The translations under genes and the position numbers were made by a program. Source: Ichthyosporea sp. XGB-2017a (Eukaryota; Opisthokonta; Ichthyosporea). From it: a stretch of DNA of 64,000 nucleotides. The stretch's first letter is position 1; each line of letters begins with the position of its first letter. The notes under the pieces are model-generated. The model was not told the DNA's origin, did no database searches, and worked only from the letters and a program-made list of their open reading frames with translations. Location of the stretch: positions 108,407-172,406 of the forward strand of contig PDIM01010325.1 in assembly GCA_002811675.1 (NCBI GenBank), read 5' to 3'. Of the stretch, positions 1 to 11,133 are shown piece by piece.

Positions 1-189
1 TTACTAAACTTTTCAAAAGCCTTGGAGACAACAACGAAATCAATGGATCTTAGCTGTCCGCATCCGAGCTTCAAGGTTATCATTAGTGCAAGCCTCATTG
101 ACGTCCATGGGCGAACGTGGAGATGTGGCCCTAAAGAGACACTGGATGTGCAAAGCAAACCTGTAGGCTCCAAAGAGAGTACCTTATAA
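1..189 (+). CDS. 3' end of a gene cut by the left window edge (unknown product)
   Basis: Frame 1 is open from base 1 to a TAA at 187-189, giving 62 codons with an ordinary amino-acid mix. It includes a stretch reading KVIISASLIDVHGRTW. An AATAAA polyadenylation-type signal follows at 225-230, 36 nt after the stop, as expected for a 3' UTR. No family is recognised. The open length is short enough to arise by chance, so this is a tentative partial exon; the sequence left of the window would decide. Confidence 0.35.
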   Translation, partial: LLNFSKALETTTKSMDLSCPHPSFKVIISASLIDVHGRTWRCGPKETLDVQSKPVGSKESTL

Positions 190-600
190 AGCTTTTGTGA
201 AACACAATTGACAAACACGGGTCCAATAAAGAAAAGAACATCGAGAATCGAGACCGAGAAATTTCAAGAAATAAATAAAACAATAATAATAAGGATGGAA
301 GGAAGGTTACTAAAACCATATTCCTGGCGTAACCCTACTTCCCTGGGGGCCACGTTTATTTGATCTATATAACGCTCCTTGGGTTGATGTGCCTTTTCCT
401 CCTCCCCCCGTCCTATTACCAGTTTGTTTCACGTCCAGGCCCACCGCCTTTTTCTGTGTCTCTGTTCTGTCAAAGGGAAAGGAAAGAATATATAGATCTA
501 CCTGTGTCCTGCGTGACTGTGTTTTGATTGATTGATTGATTCTCTCGCATAGAGTAGAGTAGTGTGACTTGGAGGAGTGTGAAAGACAAGGGATTCAGCG
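190..600. other. intergenic region with (TTGA)n microsatellite
   Basis: There is no gene here. The region holds the AATAAA at 225-230 belonging to the left-edge gene, and the presumed promoter and 5' UTR of the bL27m gene. A short TTGA-type microsatellite lies at 524-541, about 60 nt before the bL27m start codon. Confidence 0.5.
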
Positions 601-1148
601 ATGAGTGGCATTTTGAGTTCAGTGGGGAGGGGGCTTTTGATGCGCAGTTCTACTGTTGGGGAACAATGTATGGGAAATAGCCTGAGGCCTGATTCCTTTG
701 GCTGTATGCCTTCAACATTTGTTCGATGGGCTACTAAAAAGGCGGGAGGTGCTACGAAGAATTCTCAGCACTCTGTGGGTAAAAGACTTGGGGTAAAGAA
801 ATTCGAAGGTAAGGTGCATGTCCTTTGTGATTGAAGACCATTTCTTGTTTGTCTGTGAGCTAATAATGTTTCTTTCATTTTCCTTTGCGCGATTTTTCAG
901 GAGAGCTTGTAAAACGGGGAGACATTTTAATGAGACAGAGGGGAACCGTGAAACATCCTGGAATCAATGTTATGTGTGGAAGAGACCAGACTTTGCATGC
1001 AACATGCGATGGGCACGTTCGATTCACGAAACAGCGGGTTGGTGTTAAGAAAGTCCGCACATATTTACATGTAGAGCCTTTAAAACCAAGAAAAGTTTTT
1101 CGTGTAGTGTCAGAGCACCTGAAAGACTGTCTTCCTTCAAATGTCTGA
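601..1148 (+). CDS. MRPL27: mitochondrial large-subunit ribosomal protein bL27m
   Basis: This is a structural protein of the large subunit of the mitochondrial ribosome, near the peptidyl-transferase centre. There are two exons, 601-808 and 901-1148, around a 92-nt GT-AG intron; the join restores a glycine codon (FEG-ELVKRGD) and gives 151 residues. The first 45 or so residues are Ser/Arg/Met-rich and look like a mitochondrial presequence. The core starts with the family signature ATKKAGGATKNSQHSVGKRLGVKKF and continues with GDILMRQRGT..HPG..V..GRD.TL.A..DG.V.F. An AATAAA at about 1187 can serve as the poly(A) signal. The gene converges on the GST gene, with 133 nt between stop codons. Family assignment is secure; mitochondrial rather than plastid location is inferred from the N-terminus. 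Confidence 0.93.
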
Positions 1149-1281
1149 GAGTAGGCAATCCAAATGTACAACACTGAAAGAGGAATAATAAAACCCTTTG
1201 TAAAATCAAATTTCAAATTGAAGAAGCGTATTCGTTGAAAAGCGGGAATTGGGTGACCATGCGATTTATTGATTCTCTTGT

Positions 1282-2327
1282 TTAATTTCCAGCCTCTGAC
1301 GCGCTATCGTCACCATCGAAATGCACTAAGTGCTCCTTGGGCATTTGGTTGGACACAATAAGGTTAGTCTTGATGGGATTTGTTGTAGGTATATCAAGCC
1401 CTTTGCAGACAGAGTGTCTCAAAAGCATCCTATGAACCCAATCTTGGATATGTGGGTATGAATCATAATGTATTCCAATCCTTTCCAGCCAAATTATCCA
1501 ACAAAACCCAGCAATATCGGCTATCGTATATGAGTCAGCAGCAATCCAGTCTCTGTGTCCAATACTGTCGCTTCTTAGGCATTCATCTTTACTCCCCAGT
1601 CTCTTTTCTATCACCTCTACACACTTCTGTACCTGTTCCAAGTAACCTTGCTTCATCTCACCAGGGCACTAAGGAACGCAAAAATCCATGATGGACAAGA
1701 GCATATATTGGTAAGATTAGTTCCTATATAGACATCCAATGACACTAGCAGACACTTACTTGAATTGATGATTCAAAGAGCTCCATTGCTTGCCGGCTAC
1801 GTGGGGCAAGCTCTCCTGTTATAAAGCTGGTCCATTGAATCGTCTCGGAGCGAGGGAAAGGTTTTTTTGGAAATAATTTCCCAAGATTGGCTTTATCGGA
1901 GACATACATCAAGATAGCATTGGTTTCGAAGACGCTATAATTGTGGCACTCGTGGTCCACTTGAGTTTTAAAATAGATTCAAAAGGCAAAGGGGAGCTCG
2001 TATTAGTACAATATCATATGTTTGCTTGTAGAACACACTGCATAGTCCACAGCGTACTCACCTATTGCTGGTAACTTCCCACCTGGACTTATTTTTAAGA
2101 ACCATTCCTCCTTGTTTTCCCCATCTTTTGTCTGCATATAATGAACGTCATAGCGCAGTCCCAGTTCTTCCAGTGCTATAGCAACAGCCCACCTACACAC
2201 AAAGGATTTGCCTGTTGAGTAAAAAGTCAATGTCCCCGATTACTAGCCTCCACGCCAAACTGCCTTTTACTTACCCGCTTGGAACTGCATCTGTGTACAA
2301 CGTAATATGTCTATTAACCCTTGACAT
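1282..2327 (-). CDS. Ure2-like glutathione S-transferase
   Basis: This is a soluble glutathione-dependent transferase or peroxidase of the Ure2p/Nu-like type. There are four exons on the minus strand: 2275-2327, 2062-2192, 1760-1959 and 1282-1668. All junctions are GT-AG and in phase, giving 256 residues. The N-terminal thioredoxin fold reads ITLYTDAVPSGW-AVAIALEELGL, then WFLKISPGGKLPAI and FETNAILMYVSDKA, the glutathione-contact segment. The C-terminal half is an all-helical GST domain with DWIAADSYTIADI. The first acceptor was chosen at 2193/2192 because an AG 19 nt earlier would bring a TAG stop immediately into frame. Chosen start is the ATG at 2327-2325. Substrate cannot be predicted. 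Confidence 0.88.
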
Positions 2328-4068
2328 GGTCAAACCTTCGGGATTGATAGCTTTATGAGTCTGATGATTGCCTAACTGTCTTCAGATAGTTCAGTGGACT
2401 TTGCCTCAGTTTGACAGAGACTGAATTGTGAGAAGCTAGATTTTTATAAGTTCTGAAGATCCCACGTACGTTAGCTTGGTTACTATTAGCGAGTACTAAT
2501 AACTTGTCTGAGTATTGCACTCATGAACAGCTATGTAGCTAGGGCAGCAATATTATAAATAGAAAGAGTAGTGTACATAAAAGGAAAGGTATGTTTTACA
2601 TTTTATAAACTATTATTATAATAATAATTAGTCCCACTCATGAGACGCGATTCTCGGTTATGCTATATATGGCAAGGCATATATATTCGCCAAATATGGT
2701 ATCCTTTTATCTGTTTCATACATTCGACATCTGCGTTACATGAGTACAATATAAATATATTTGTGCACAGCTACATAGTACAGCTTAATTGATAATTTGG
2801 CTTTCAAATAAAATATCCGCGGACTAGAGTAACAGCTCTGACTCTTTTAATGTTATCTATATTGCAGATTAACACACAGCTATGCGGAGAAGGTCAGTGA
2901 AGATGAAGGAAGACCCTTAATAGTCAAGAAGGAAAGATCAATGTGCAGATCATTGGCAGTCACCATTAACTAAGCTAGCTAGAGCAAAGTGCAAAGATCT
3001 GTTTCTTGCAAGTACACGAAGCCAGCTGTTCCATCTAATAGAAAACTGATACACAAATATAGATGGGACTCTTTTTCTCGAAATACGGCTGCTCGTATTA
3101 GGCATTATAATATTTGGAATATATCATTTGGGAACACGTTAATTCTGCTTGCAATTGTATGTCCATTCACATTGAAATCTCCGCGAATTCTCAATCATGA
3201 ACTTTGCTAGACGAGCAAAACAAGCTACAAAAGACAGGGAATTAGTAGAACGAGGTGACCTATCTAAATTCGTGAACTATGCAATATCATGTAGTACGGC
3301 GAGCTGCTCATGACAAATGACAAAACATACGTCTCTAGTAGCTATAATCTTCTTATTTCCCTTGTAGGTTGTATTTTATTAAATTACCCATATATAAATA
3401 TTATCGCATGATGAGCTCGACTGCGCCATGATGGTCAAATATATATATAATGCAGCCGATATAATTTGTAACGCATTGAGCAAAGCACCTCTATAAAGGC
3501 TAACCGCAACCTGATATGATTGGGTGCGATATCGATGGCGCGGGGCCGCTGGGTCCACATCGCGCGATCCCTCGATTCATGAGTGTCCTGGTTTGAAGGG
3601 ATGGGGATACGCGGAGATTTTTACATGAATATGGCCGGCCAGTACCCACCTCCAAGCAAGTCTCAAGTACTCTCATGAACAGTCAACCCTCAAGAAGCCA
3701 GAAATTAAGGGGAGATCCCGGTGCACCGCGGCCACGCATTTCTTATATACAAATTTATCCAGGGCCCGTGGGGAATCGCAGATCATCATTTTCATTCATG
3801 ATCATTGTTCATTTTTGTTTGTTTTGTACAATTAACAATTCTATTATCTTCTTGCGAGCCTGTGCTTTGACTGACGTGACTGTGTTGTTAGTGTGCGGTG
3901 TAACGGATTCAAAGACTAGCAAGGAAAAGGGATCTTGTGTCTACCCCACTATTTATATTTATTAAAAGGTTGTTCAAATAGCAGCTGTTCTTTTGTAGTC
4001 CTGTTTCGCATCGCATAACCTCTTTGTCCAACTAGCGCCTCTCGTTGTGAACTCTTTCCGAACCGAAA
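2328..4068. other. long intergenic region, no gene seen
   Basis: This 1.7-kb stretch is AT-rich and separates the divergently transcribed GST and E-Syt genes, so it should hold both promoters. A short GC-richer island lies at about 3525-3600. The longest open stretches (about 70-95 codons) lack recognisable protein features or good splice partners. A 38-codon ATG frame at 3197 is short enough to be chance. No RNA gene is recognised. Confidence 0.4.
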
Positions 4069-7000
4069 ATGGCCTCTAGTTTGATGTACGGCGGTATGGC
4101 GTGCGCCTTATCGTACTTCTTCGCATGGATGGAATGGGGATTATTACCATTTGTTTGCACTGTGGTGTTCTTTCTTGGAATCTTGAAGAAGGACGAAAAG
4201 AAATGGAAAATCAGAATGTTGTACGATGCCGAAAGATATGCAAGGCAAGAAAAGGTAAGCTTTGAACAACACCCTGCGCTGTTTACGCTCTATACAAGTG
4301 TACTTATAGCCTCCGATCTTTTTTGACTTGATGAATAGCTGGAGCACGACTTCGAATATGTTGAGTGGTTGAACATCCCCATCCAACGCTTTTGGAATGT
4401 GTATGAGGATGATTTGAGCAGAGCAATTGTTGAGGCAGTTCAACCAACCCTTGATTCTGTGAAGCCTGGATCTATTGTGAGTTATTTGCTTTTTCACTCT
4501 CACTGTACTGCGGAAGACTATGGAAGCTAACTGGATTTAATTGTTTATTATTTCGATTTTCTAGAAAGATATTCGGTTTAGCGAGTTCACTCTAGGACCC
4601 AAAGCACCGTACTTGGAACAAGCAAAGTCCTATGCCAAGACCGGATTGAAGCAGATTGTAAGTGCAAATGAATGAGTTGGGTTGTCTATTGAAATCTTTA
4701 TTAATTCTAATTACTATTTTTTTATGTGACTAGAAAATGGATGTGTGGTGTGCGTTTGACGCTCCAGACGCCAATATTGTTTTGTCTGTGAAATTTGGTT
4801 TGGGAATCAGCGCTCCCATCGCTGTCAAAGACTTTACGTTTCATGGAAAGGTTCGTCTGGAAGCTATTTTACAAGATGATTACCCATTTGTAAATACAGC
4901 AAAAATTGCTCTTCTGGAAAGCCCTGTTGTGGACTTTACTCTGAAACCCCTCAAAGGGCCTGATCTTATGGATATGCCTGGATTGTCGTCCTTTATTGAT
5001 GGCCTTATTAACGATAACATTGAAAAGGCCCTCGTGAATCCTAACTTTATTGAAATCCCTCTTGACCAGATGATGAATGGCAAACCTATGTCCGAGCATG
5101 ACTTTACTGAGGCGGTTGGTGTTTTGCGAATTACCGTGAAAAAGGCGGAGGGGCTGACGCTGAAAAAGACATTTATGGCTACCTGCGATGCTTACTGCTT
5201 GTTGTCGATTGACGAAAGAATGGAGCAATATAAGACACAAGTTATTAAGAAAAACTCAAATCCTGAATGGAACAAAACTTTCAGAATTTTGATTCACAAA
5301 CCATCGTTCCAGAAGCTGAAGATCAACGTCTTTGATGAAAATACTGTAACCCCGGATGAATATATTGGAAAAGTTGTGATGACTTTGGATGACTTGCCAT
5401 TTAGGGAGGGTGAGGTGATTACAAAGACATTTGATATTGAGGATAACAAAGCGGAAAAGGACTCTTTGACTGTTGTGTGCACCTATGGAAAGGTTGAAGG
5501 CTGTGATGATGAAAAAACAGCGGAGAGCCAAAAACCAAAGGAAGACAATGAATGGGAGTCGTCCGACGAGGAAGAAGAGCTCACTCCAGAGGAAATTGAA
5601 AAGAATACTTTGAAGCCCGAAGATCAAGGTGGTATTGTTAGAATTAATATTCATCGCGCTAAAGATCTTGCTGGTGTGGATAATACTGGTACTAGTGATC
5701 CATATGTGACTGTAAAGGATGATGCGGACACGAAAGTGTATAAGACGAGAATTGTTAAGCAGGATTGTGACCCCAGATGGAATGAAACTTTTGAGGTCCT
5801 CGTAATGGATAGAAGATCTTATAACTTGAAGTTCACTGTAAAGGACTTCAACCCGGCAATGGTCAATGAATATCTTGGCGAACTCACCGTGAATTTGGGC
5901 AAGGCCTTAGGAGATACGAAAAAAACTAAGAAAACATGGTTTTCTTTGAATAACTGTGAGCAGGGTGCCATCCAGATGTCTTTTGAATTTGTTCGTGTGA
6001 ACCCAATTGTGTTTCAGAAGGTTCGTGAAGAAGATGGCGAGGATATTATCAAGAGACGCAAGGAAAGGCTAAAGAGACTTGGAAAATATGCCAAGAAGGG
6101 AAAGATATTTATTGGCAATCCCAACGATAAGGAAGCTGGATTACTCTTTGTGACTGTTCATGAGGCACGAAAGCTTATTGCCGCTGATTCTTCTCTGTTT
6201 GGAAAAGGTAGTAGTGACCCTTTCTGCATTGTGAAGGTGGGCGATAAATACTGCTATAAAACTCGAACCGTGAAGAAGTCTTTAACACCTTCTTGGGAAG
6301 AATCCTTTACTATTCGTACCCGTAAGAATGCTGAAACTACGCTAAATTTCCATCTGTTTGACTACGATCGCACAAGCTCAGACGACCCACTTGGAGATTG
6401 TTCCGTTTGCTTAGAGGAGCTTGGGGAAAATAATGAGATCTCAAAATGGATCAAACTGAACAATACGAAGCACGGTGAGGTTCGCTTGACTCTTCGGTAT
6501 ACACCAAGGACTGAAAACCACGTTCCTACCGACGCAGAACTTGCAGAAGCGGAAGACCTTGCTGCTATTGATAGAGATATGGAAGAAGATGGAGTGCTTG
6601 ACGGTGCTCTTGACTTTTCCAAGAATATTGTTGGTGGAGCTGTGGGTGGTGTAGGTACCGTTGGTAAAGGAGCTATTTCCGGAATTGGCGCTATTGGTAA
6701 AGGAGGAATGAAAGTTACCAGAGGTGCTGGAAGTATAGTTGGATTGGGAGGCAAAAAGAATAGTGGAGATAGTTCAGCCTCCACCCCTGCCAAAGACCCT
6801 ATGTCGCCAACCGAAGCGCGCGTGTCTAGTCCTTCAATTGCGGGCTCAATGTCACCCGATGCTCGAAGAGTTATTGAAGTCCAAGTAGTTGAAGCAACAG
6901 AGTTTCCTATGAAGGGAAATAATGGAGAGTACCTTAGACCCCTGGTAAAGATTCTTGTTGATGGAGGTAAAGCCAGTGCTAAAACGCATGCGTGGAAACA

Positions 7001-7259
7001 ACACACCCTTCCGAACTGGAACGAAGCGCTGAGACTCAAGAGAATCAAACCAAATTCCGAGATTACGGTCCGTGTTGAAGAAAAGGGTCTTATTGGTAGT
7101 GGGCATGGCCTGTTTGAAGGTAAATTTAACCTCGCGGACTATCTGCACCCCGAAACGTCGGACAGAGTTGATGTTAAGTGTCAGTTGAGTCCGCTTGACT
7201 TGCACTCTAACCTTATTGGTGAAAACCCTCACATCAATATGAGCATTAGATATATTTAA
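4069..7259 (+). CDS. extended synaptotagmin / tricalbin (TM-SMP-four C2 domains)
   Basis: This is an ER membrane protein that tethers ER to plasma membrane and moves lipids through its SMP domain. Four exons, 4069-4254, 4339-4476, 4565-4657 and 4734-7259, are joined in phase 0 at every junction, giving 980 residues. A hydrophobic N-terminal segment (about residues 8-40) is followed by the SMP domain (about 65-250; EHDFEYVEWLN, then WCAFDAPDANIVLSVKFG). Four C2 domains start near residues 268, 438, 608 and 851. C2B and C2C keep the TSDPYV/SSDPFC loop typical of calcium binding; the first and last C2 are more degenerate. An acidic linker lies before C2B and a Gly-rich hydrophobic linker before C2D. 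The gene converges with the VWA gene, 132 nt apart. Confidence 0.93.
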
Positions 7260-7391
7260 AAGCAAGAAGAATATTAGAACGCGTGTTTTGAATTTTCAGG
7301 CACAGATGGGAGAAATTCATAATTAAAAATAAAAAAATAGTTCAGAACTAAGCGAGCGAGGCCTAGTTCAGAAGCTGGGTTTCATTTATTA

Positions 7392-8870
7392 TTAGCTTGC
7401 TTCAACATATATGTCATTTGTCTTTACGTCTGTGGTCGACTCGTACATAGGATTATTTTCAAATTGGGTCATCTCAGGCTGCTCCTCAGCTGCTTGTGCC
7501 TGCTTTGTTTTTAAGTGACTTTTGTATGCCAAATAAGCTAGGATGGCTAAAATAATGGCGACAACCACGCAAACCACAATTATTATAATCAGTGTCCAGT
7601 CTGTACCCCCCCCTCCATCCGTGGACTACACCAATATAAATATGGAAAACAACCTGTAAGTTTACTAATGTCAAAATATACAACAGTATCCATAAGAATG
7701 GGCCTTACTTACCGTACGCGTGCATGCTGTCTGATCGGACAGAAGATTGAAGAAGTTCTTGGCGACATTAGGATCTACCCCAAGTTTCTCAATGTCAAAT
7801 ACCCTCATTGTTCCAACGGAACTTGAATTCGCTTTCTGACCGGAAAGAACTAGATAGTTAAACCCCTTTTCCAAACCTTGAGCCTGCAGTTGACTCAATG
7901 TAACATCCCTGTCAAAGTTTTTGAAATCAGCATCACTTTTCTGTTGACTCATGTCTCCATATTGCAATGATGAAGTGGTTTTCGAATCTGAAGTTGATGG
8001 TGAATTCAAAACATTGGCGAAATAAAATGACTCCTTATCGAAGGAAGAAGCAGGACCCCAGACAGACCCATAAGTCTCACTGTATACAGGCAGGAATCCT
8101 TTTTGATTGATTGCTAAGATGACTGAAGCACCTTCCACCAAAATGGCCTCAGCAGTTTTGGCAACTTCCAGTTCAAATGCTGCATTTAAAGCAAATGTGG
8201 AGGCAGAACTGCGAAAGTACTGAAAGAGAGTTAATTCGGACGAAATGTACGTTGATAGTTTTGTTCTGTCAGTACCCGTCACCTGCTGCTTTATGGATGG
8301 CGTGAAACCAGGCTCAAAACTTGACTGCAAGCAAGTGTTATTGGCGTCAAGCAAAGAACTGCAAAAGGTCTCGTTAGTTTGATTGTTTTCCCTGTTTCCA
8401 ACATTGAATGGCAAATCTGAATCTTCATTTGTCAGAAGAATAATGACTTTGTGACTATTGTCGCGGTATGAAAGTGGGTTTGCAAAGTTAGTAGATGCTC
8501 TATTCAAAGACATTCTGATCGCTTCTAGCCCTGGTTCCCAGGACCCACAATTCGTGGGTATATTCGCGTAATTCGAGAGAAATACTGCACCATCGGTTGT
8601 AAAGTCCTGGAAAACCACAGGTCCTAAGCTGTCATTGCCATAGTGCACAATGGCGAAACTTAAATTGACGTTAATAGTGTTGTTTTGCTGCTGTGCAACA
8701 AAATCCGTGAGACCTGTGGTCAAGCTCGATAACAGGGGCTGCATGGACGCACTGCAATCCACTATAAAAACAAAATCTGTAACTCGGGAGCAACTGGGAT
8801 CTGCAGTGGCCGTTCCTATTGAAGCGAGAATAATGAATACTATGGCAAGAACTATGTCCTTTTTAAGCAT
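7392..8870 (-). CDS. VWA-domain type I membrane protein with NPxY tail
   Basis: This is a predicted cell-surface or secretory-pathway protein. Two minus-strand exons, 7713-8870 and 7392-7625, join in phase 0 across an 87-nt intron, giving 463 residues. The start is the ATG at 8870; a longer frame upstream has no ATG. It has a signal peptide (MLKKDIVLAIVFIILASIG), then a von Willebrand A domain opening with DFVFIVDCSASM, an intact MIDAS (DxSxS). A second ectodomain of about 200 residues is of unknown type. The second exon encodes a Gly-rich linker, a transmembrane helix (WTLIIIIVVCVVVAIILAIL) and a tail of about 48 residues with NNPMYESTTD and NDIYVEAS, which resemble tyrosine-based sorting or PTB-type motifs. 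Ligand and partner are unknown. Confidence 0.8.
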
Positions 8871-9459
8871 TGTTTCCCTTCTTTCTACTATGATTCTTCT
8901 ATTCAAGCTATATAAGAAAACGAGTAATGCGCAAATTAAGCAATCAAGTAACTCTGTTGAGATTTGTAAATGAATTCAAGCCTAGCTGTTGATAAGAGCG
9001 GGGGTTGTCGAGCGAGCAATATCTACTCGCTGCCACATAATGAAATAAAGACTAGAAAAGTAAAAAGTAAAAAACACCATTTCCTTTTATGGAATGGCCG
9101 TAGACTATAAATCAACAATGCTCTGCTCCATGTTGCAAATATTTGATACAGCCCCTGAAATAGTCGCATCACAATACATCCTCAGAAAATGGGATATACC
9201 CTAAACGTCTCTCTCCAATATTAATTGTTTGGCCGCAGCGCCTACTATAAGCGATATGATCCCACGGCCCCACTCATGACAAGGTCATAGACAAGTACCA
9301 GCTGGGACTGACCACACTAGCCAGGCTGCTGTAGCAAGATCAACAGACTGAGACTCATCCAGAGACTGAGACAGAGACTGACCCACAGACTGAACCAGAT
9401 CCCCTCCCCAGAGTGGAAACAAAGAGTGGCGCTAAGTGTTTTTGTACGGGGCCTTGGAT
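8871..9459. other. divergent promoter region with GAGACTGA-type repeat
   Basis: This is the shared upstream region of the VWA gene (minus) and PEX5 (plus). An imperfect repeat of (GA)GACTGA units lies at about 9344-9393, in the likely PEX5 5' UTR. No gene is seen; the reverse-strand Ser/Val-rich frame over the repeat is a by-product of the repeat itself. Confidence 0.5.
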
Positions 9460-11133
9460 ATGGATTTGCTTGTGCGAGATAATGAGTGTGGGACTCCCAA
9501 TCCTTTCAATGAGCTTGTGGCCCATTATCTCGGTGATCAAAGCGCGTCGGAATATACTCATTCACCGCCTAGAGATCCTGTCACACTTGAAAAGGGTGCT
9601 ACCAAAGAGCATCTTGGGGAAAATGTGAATGCAAGTCAAGTAAATAGTGTTCTATCGCCTCTTTCTAATATAGCTGAAAACGAAAAAGAAGGCAGGGAAT
9701 GGGTATCTGAATTCAATGAACTAAATCAAAAATTTGAAGCTTCCGAAGATATTGGAAAGGGAAAGGAACCGGTAAGAAGGTTGACCCATAAAAAAGCTGC
9801 TTGTGTGGAAGATGATGGGTACTTATTTCGAGGAGCTTTTTCCAATCAAATACAAGACATGTATGCTGAACTAGAAAAGTTTGAAGAAGCCCCTGCAGAG
9901 AATTTATTGGGGGAGAAGAATGAAAAGCCTGTGCATTATATTGACAATGAGATTGATAGTAGTGGTTATTACGAGTGGGTCGACCAATATTTTTCATCGC
10001 GAAATTTTGCTGAAAAAATGGAAGAGCTTGGACTGGGAGAAGGGAATGCAGAAATAATGACAGATACAAGTGATCAAAGTACAAACCACAATTCGGCTAC
10101 AAGACCATATCAATCTCACTGGGATGTTATGTCTGAAGAGTGGGAGAATGTGAGAGAAGAATTCTTAGAATCAAAGAAAACTGAACGCTCAAAGAGTGAA
10201 AAGAAAGAGTTGAGTGGTGATTATATATTTGAACCGAATAATCCATACTTAAGTGTTGAAAAGCCATTGAAGGAGGGAGTTGATTTGCTCAAATGTGGGG
10301 AGCTTGCAGATGCTATACTTTACTTCGAGGCTGCTTTGAAAGTGGAACCAACATGTGCATATGCGTGGAAGCTCCTAGGGGCTGCGCATGCTGAAAATGA
10401 AAATGATCCTCAGTCAATAAGTGCCTGCTTAAAGTGTTTGAGCCTGTCGAAGGGGGATTTGGAAACACTTTTGATTCTTGCATGCGGCTATGTAAATTTA
10501 GTTCAATTTGCCAATGCTTCAGAGACCTTGTATGAATATATCAAAATATTTCGAGGAAATTTAAAACATGATGATGAAACTGGCTTAGAAAATACTCAAC
10601 CAGAGCTTCTTGTAGACTATGGATTGCTGAGAAAGCTTTTTGCTGATACAGTGAAAGAATTAGGTGATGATGTCAACGCAGACTTGCTCATTGCTCAGGG
10701 TGTCGTGCTATCTATAACATCGGAATTTGATGGGGCTGCAGAGACCTTCAATCGAGCACTGAGACATCGTCCGAAAGATCCCATGCTTTGGAATAAGTTG
10801 GGCGCAAGTTATGCAAATGGGGGCAGGTATGTGGAAGCAGCAAATGCTTATGAAAAGGCTTTATTTCTTAACCCAGGGTTTGTGAGAGCCAGATATAACT
10901 TGGGGATTTGCTGCTTAAATTTGGAGGCCTACAGTGAAGCTTGTGATTGTTTTTCATCGTGCCATTTAATTCAGAGGGAATGCTCTGCAGATGATGTTTC
11001 CAGAATAAGCGGGGCGTCCGTTGAAAGCGATGGGATTTGGAATCTTCTTGCGCTTACATTGGAGCATATGAAGAAGCCTGAAGCAGCAATTAGAGCTCGA
11101 AATCAGGATAAAAGTCTACTGGATGAACTTTAG
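9460..11133 (+). CDS. PEX5: peroxisomal targeting signal 1 receptor PEX5
   Basis: This is the cytosolic receptor that binds C-terminal PTS1 signals and shuttles cargo to the peroxisomal membrane. It has one exon and 557 residues. The start is the ATG at 9460, because the encoded N-terminus (MDLLVRDNECG...NPFNELVAHYL) matches the conserved PEX5 N-terminus, including Cys10, the usual residue for export ubiquitination. The disordered N-terminal half carries pentapeptide-like motifs for PEX14/PEX13 docking: WVSEF at residue 81, WVDQY at 173, and WENVREEF at 228. The C-terminal half (from about residue 265) is a TPR array, for example PTCAYAWKLLGAAHAEN and DPMLWNKLGASYANGGRYVEA. The stop codon overlaps that of the convergent cyclase gene. 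PEX4, its recycling enzyme, lies at the other end of the window. Confidence 0.95.
   Translation: MDLLVRDNECGTPNPFNELVAHYLGDQSASEYTHSPPRDPVTLEKGATKEHLGENVNASQVNSVLSPLSNIAENEKEGREWVSEFNELNQKFEASEDIGKGKEPVRRLTHKKAACVEDDGYLFRGAFSNQIQDMYAELEKFEEAPAENLLGEKNEKPVHYIDNEIDSSGYYEWVDQYFSSRNFAEKMEELGLGEGNAEIMTDTSDQSTNHNSATRPYQSHWDVMSEEWENVREEFLESKKTERSKSEKKELSGDYIFEPNNPYLSVEKPLKEGVDLLKCGELADAILYFEAALKVEPTCAYAWKLLGAAHAENENDPQSISACLKCLSLSKGDLETLLILACGYVNLVQFANASETLYEYIKIFRGNLKHDDETGLENTQPELLVDYGLLRKLFADTVKELGDDVNADLLIAQGVVLSITSEFDGAAETFNRALRHRPKDPMLWNKLGASYANGGRYVEAANAYEKALFLNPGFVRARYNLGICCLNLEAYSEACDCFSSCHLIQRECSADDVSRISGASVESDGIWNLLALTLEHMKKPEAAIRARNQDKSLLDEL

Noticed and set aside
6362..7048. 228-codon minus-strand frame opposite the E-Syt gene
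   Set aside because: It is antisense to a well-supported C2-domain coding region and is rich in Ser/Pro/Ala as expected for a shadow frame.
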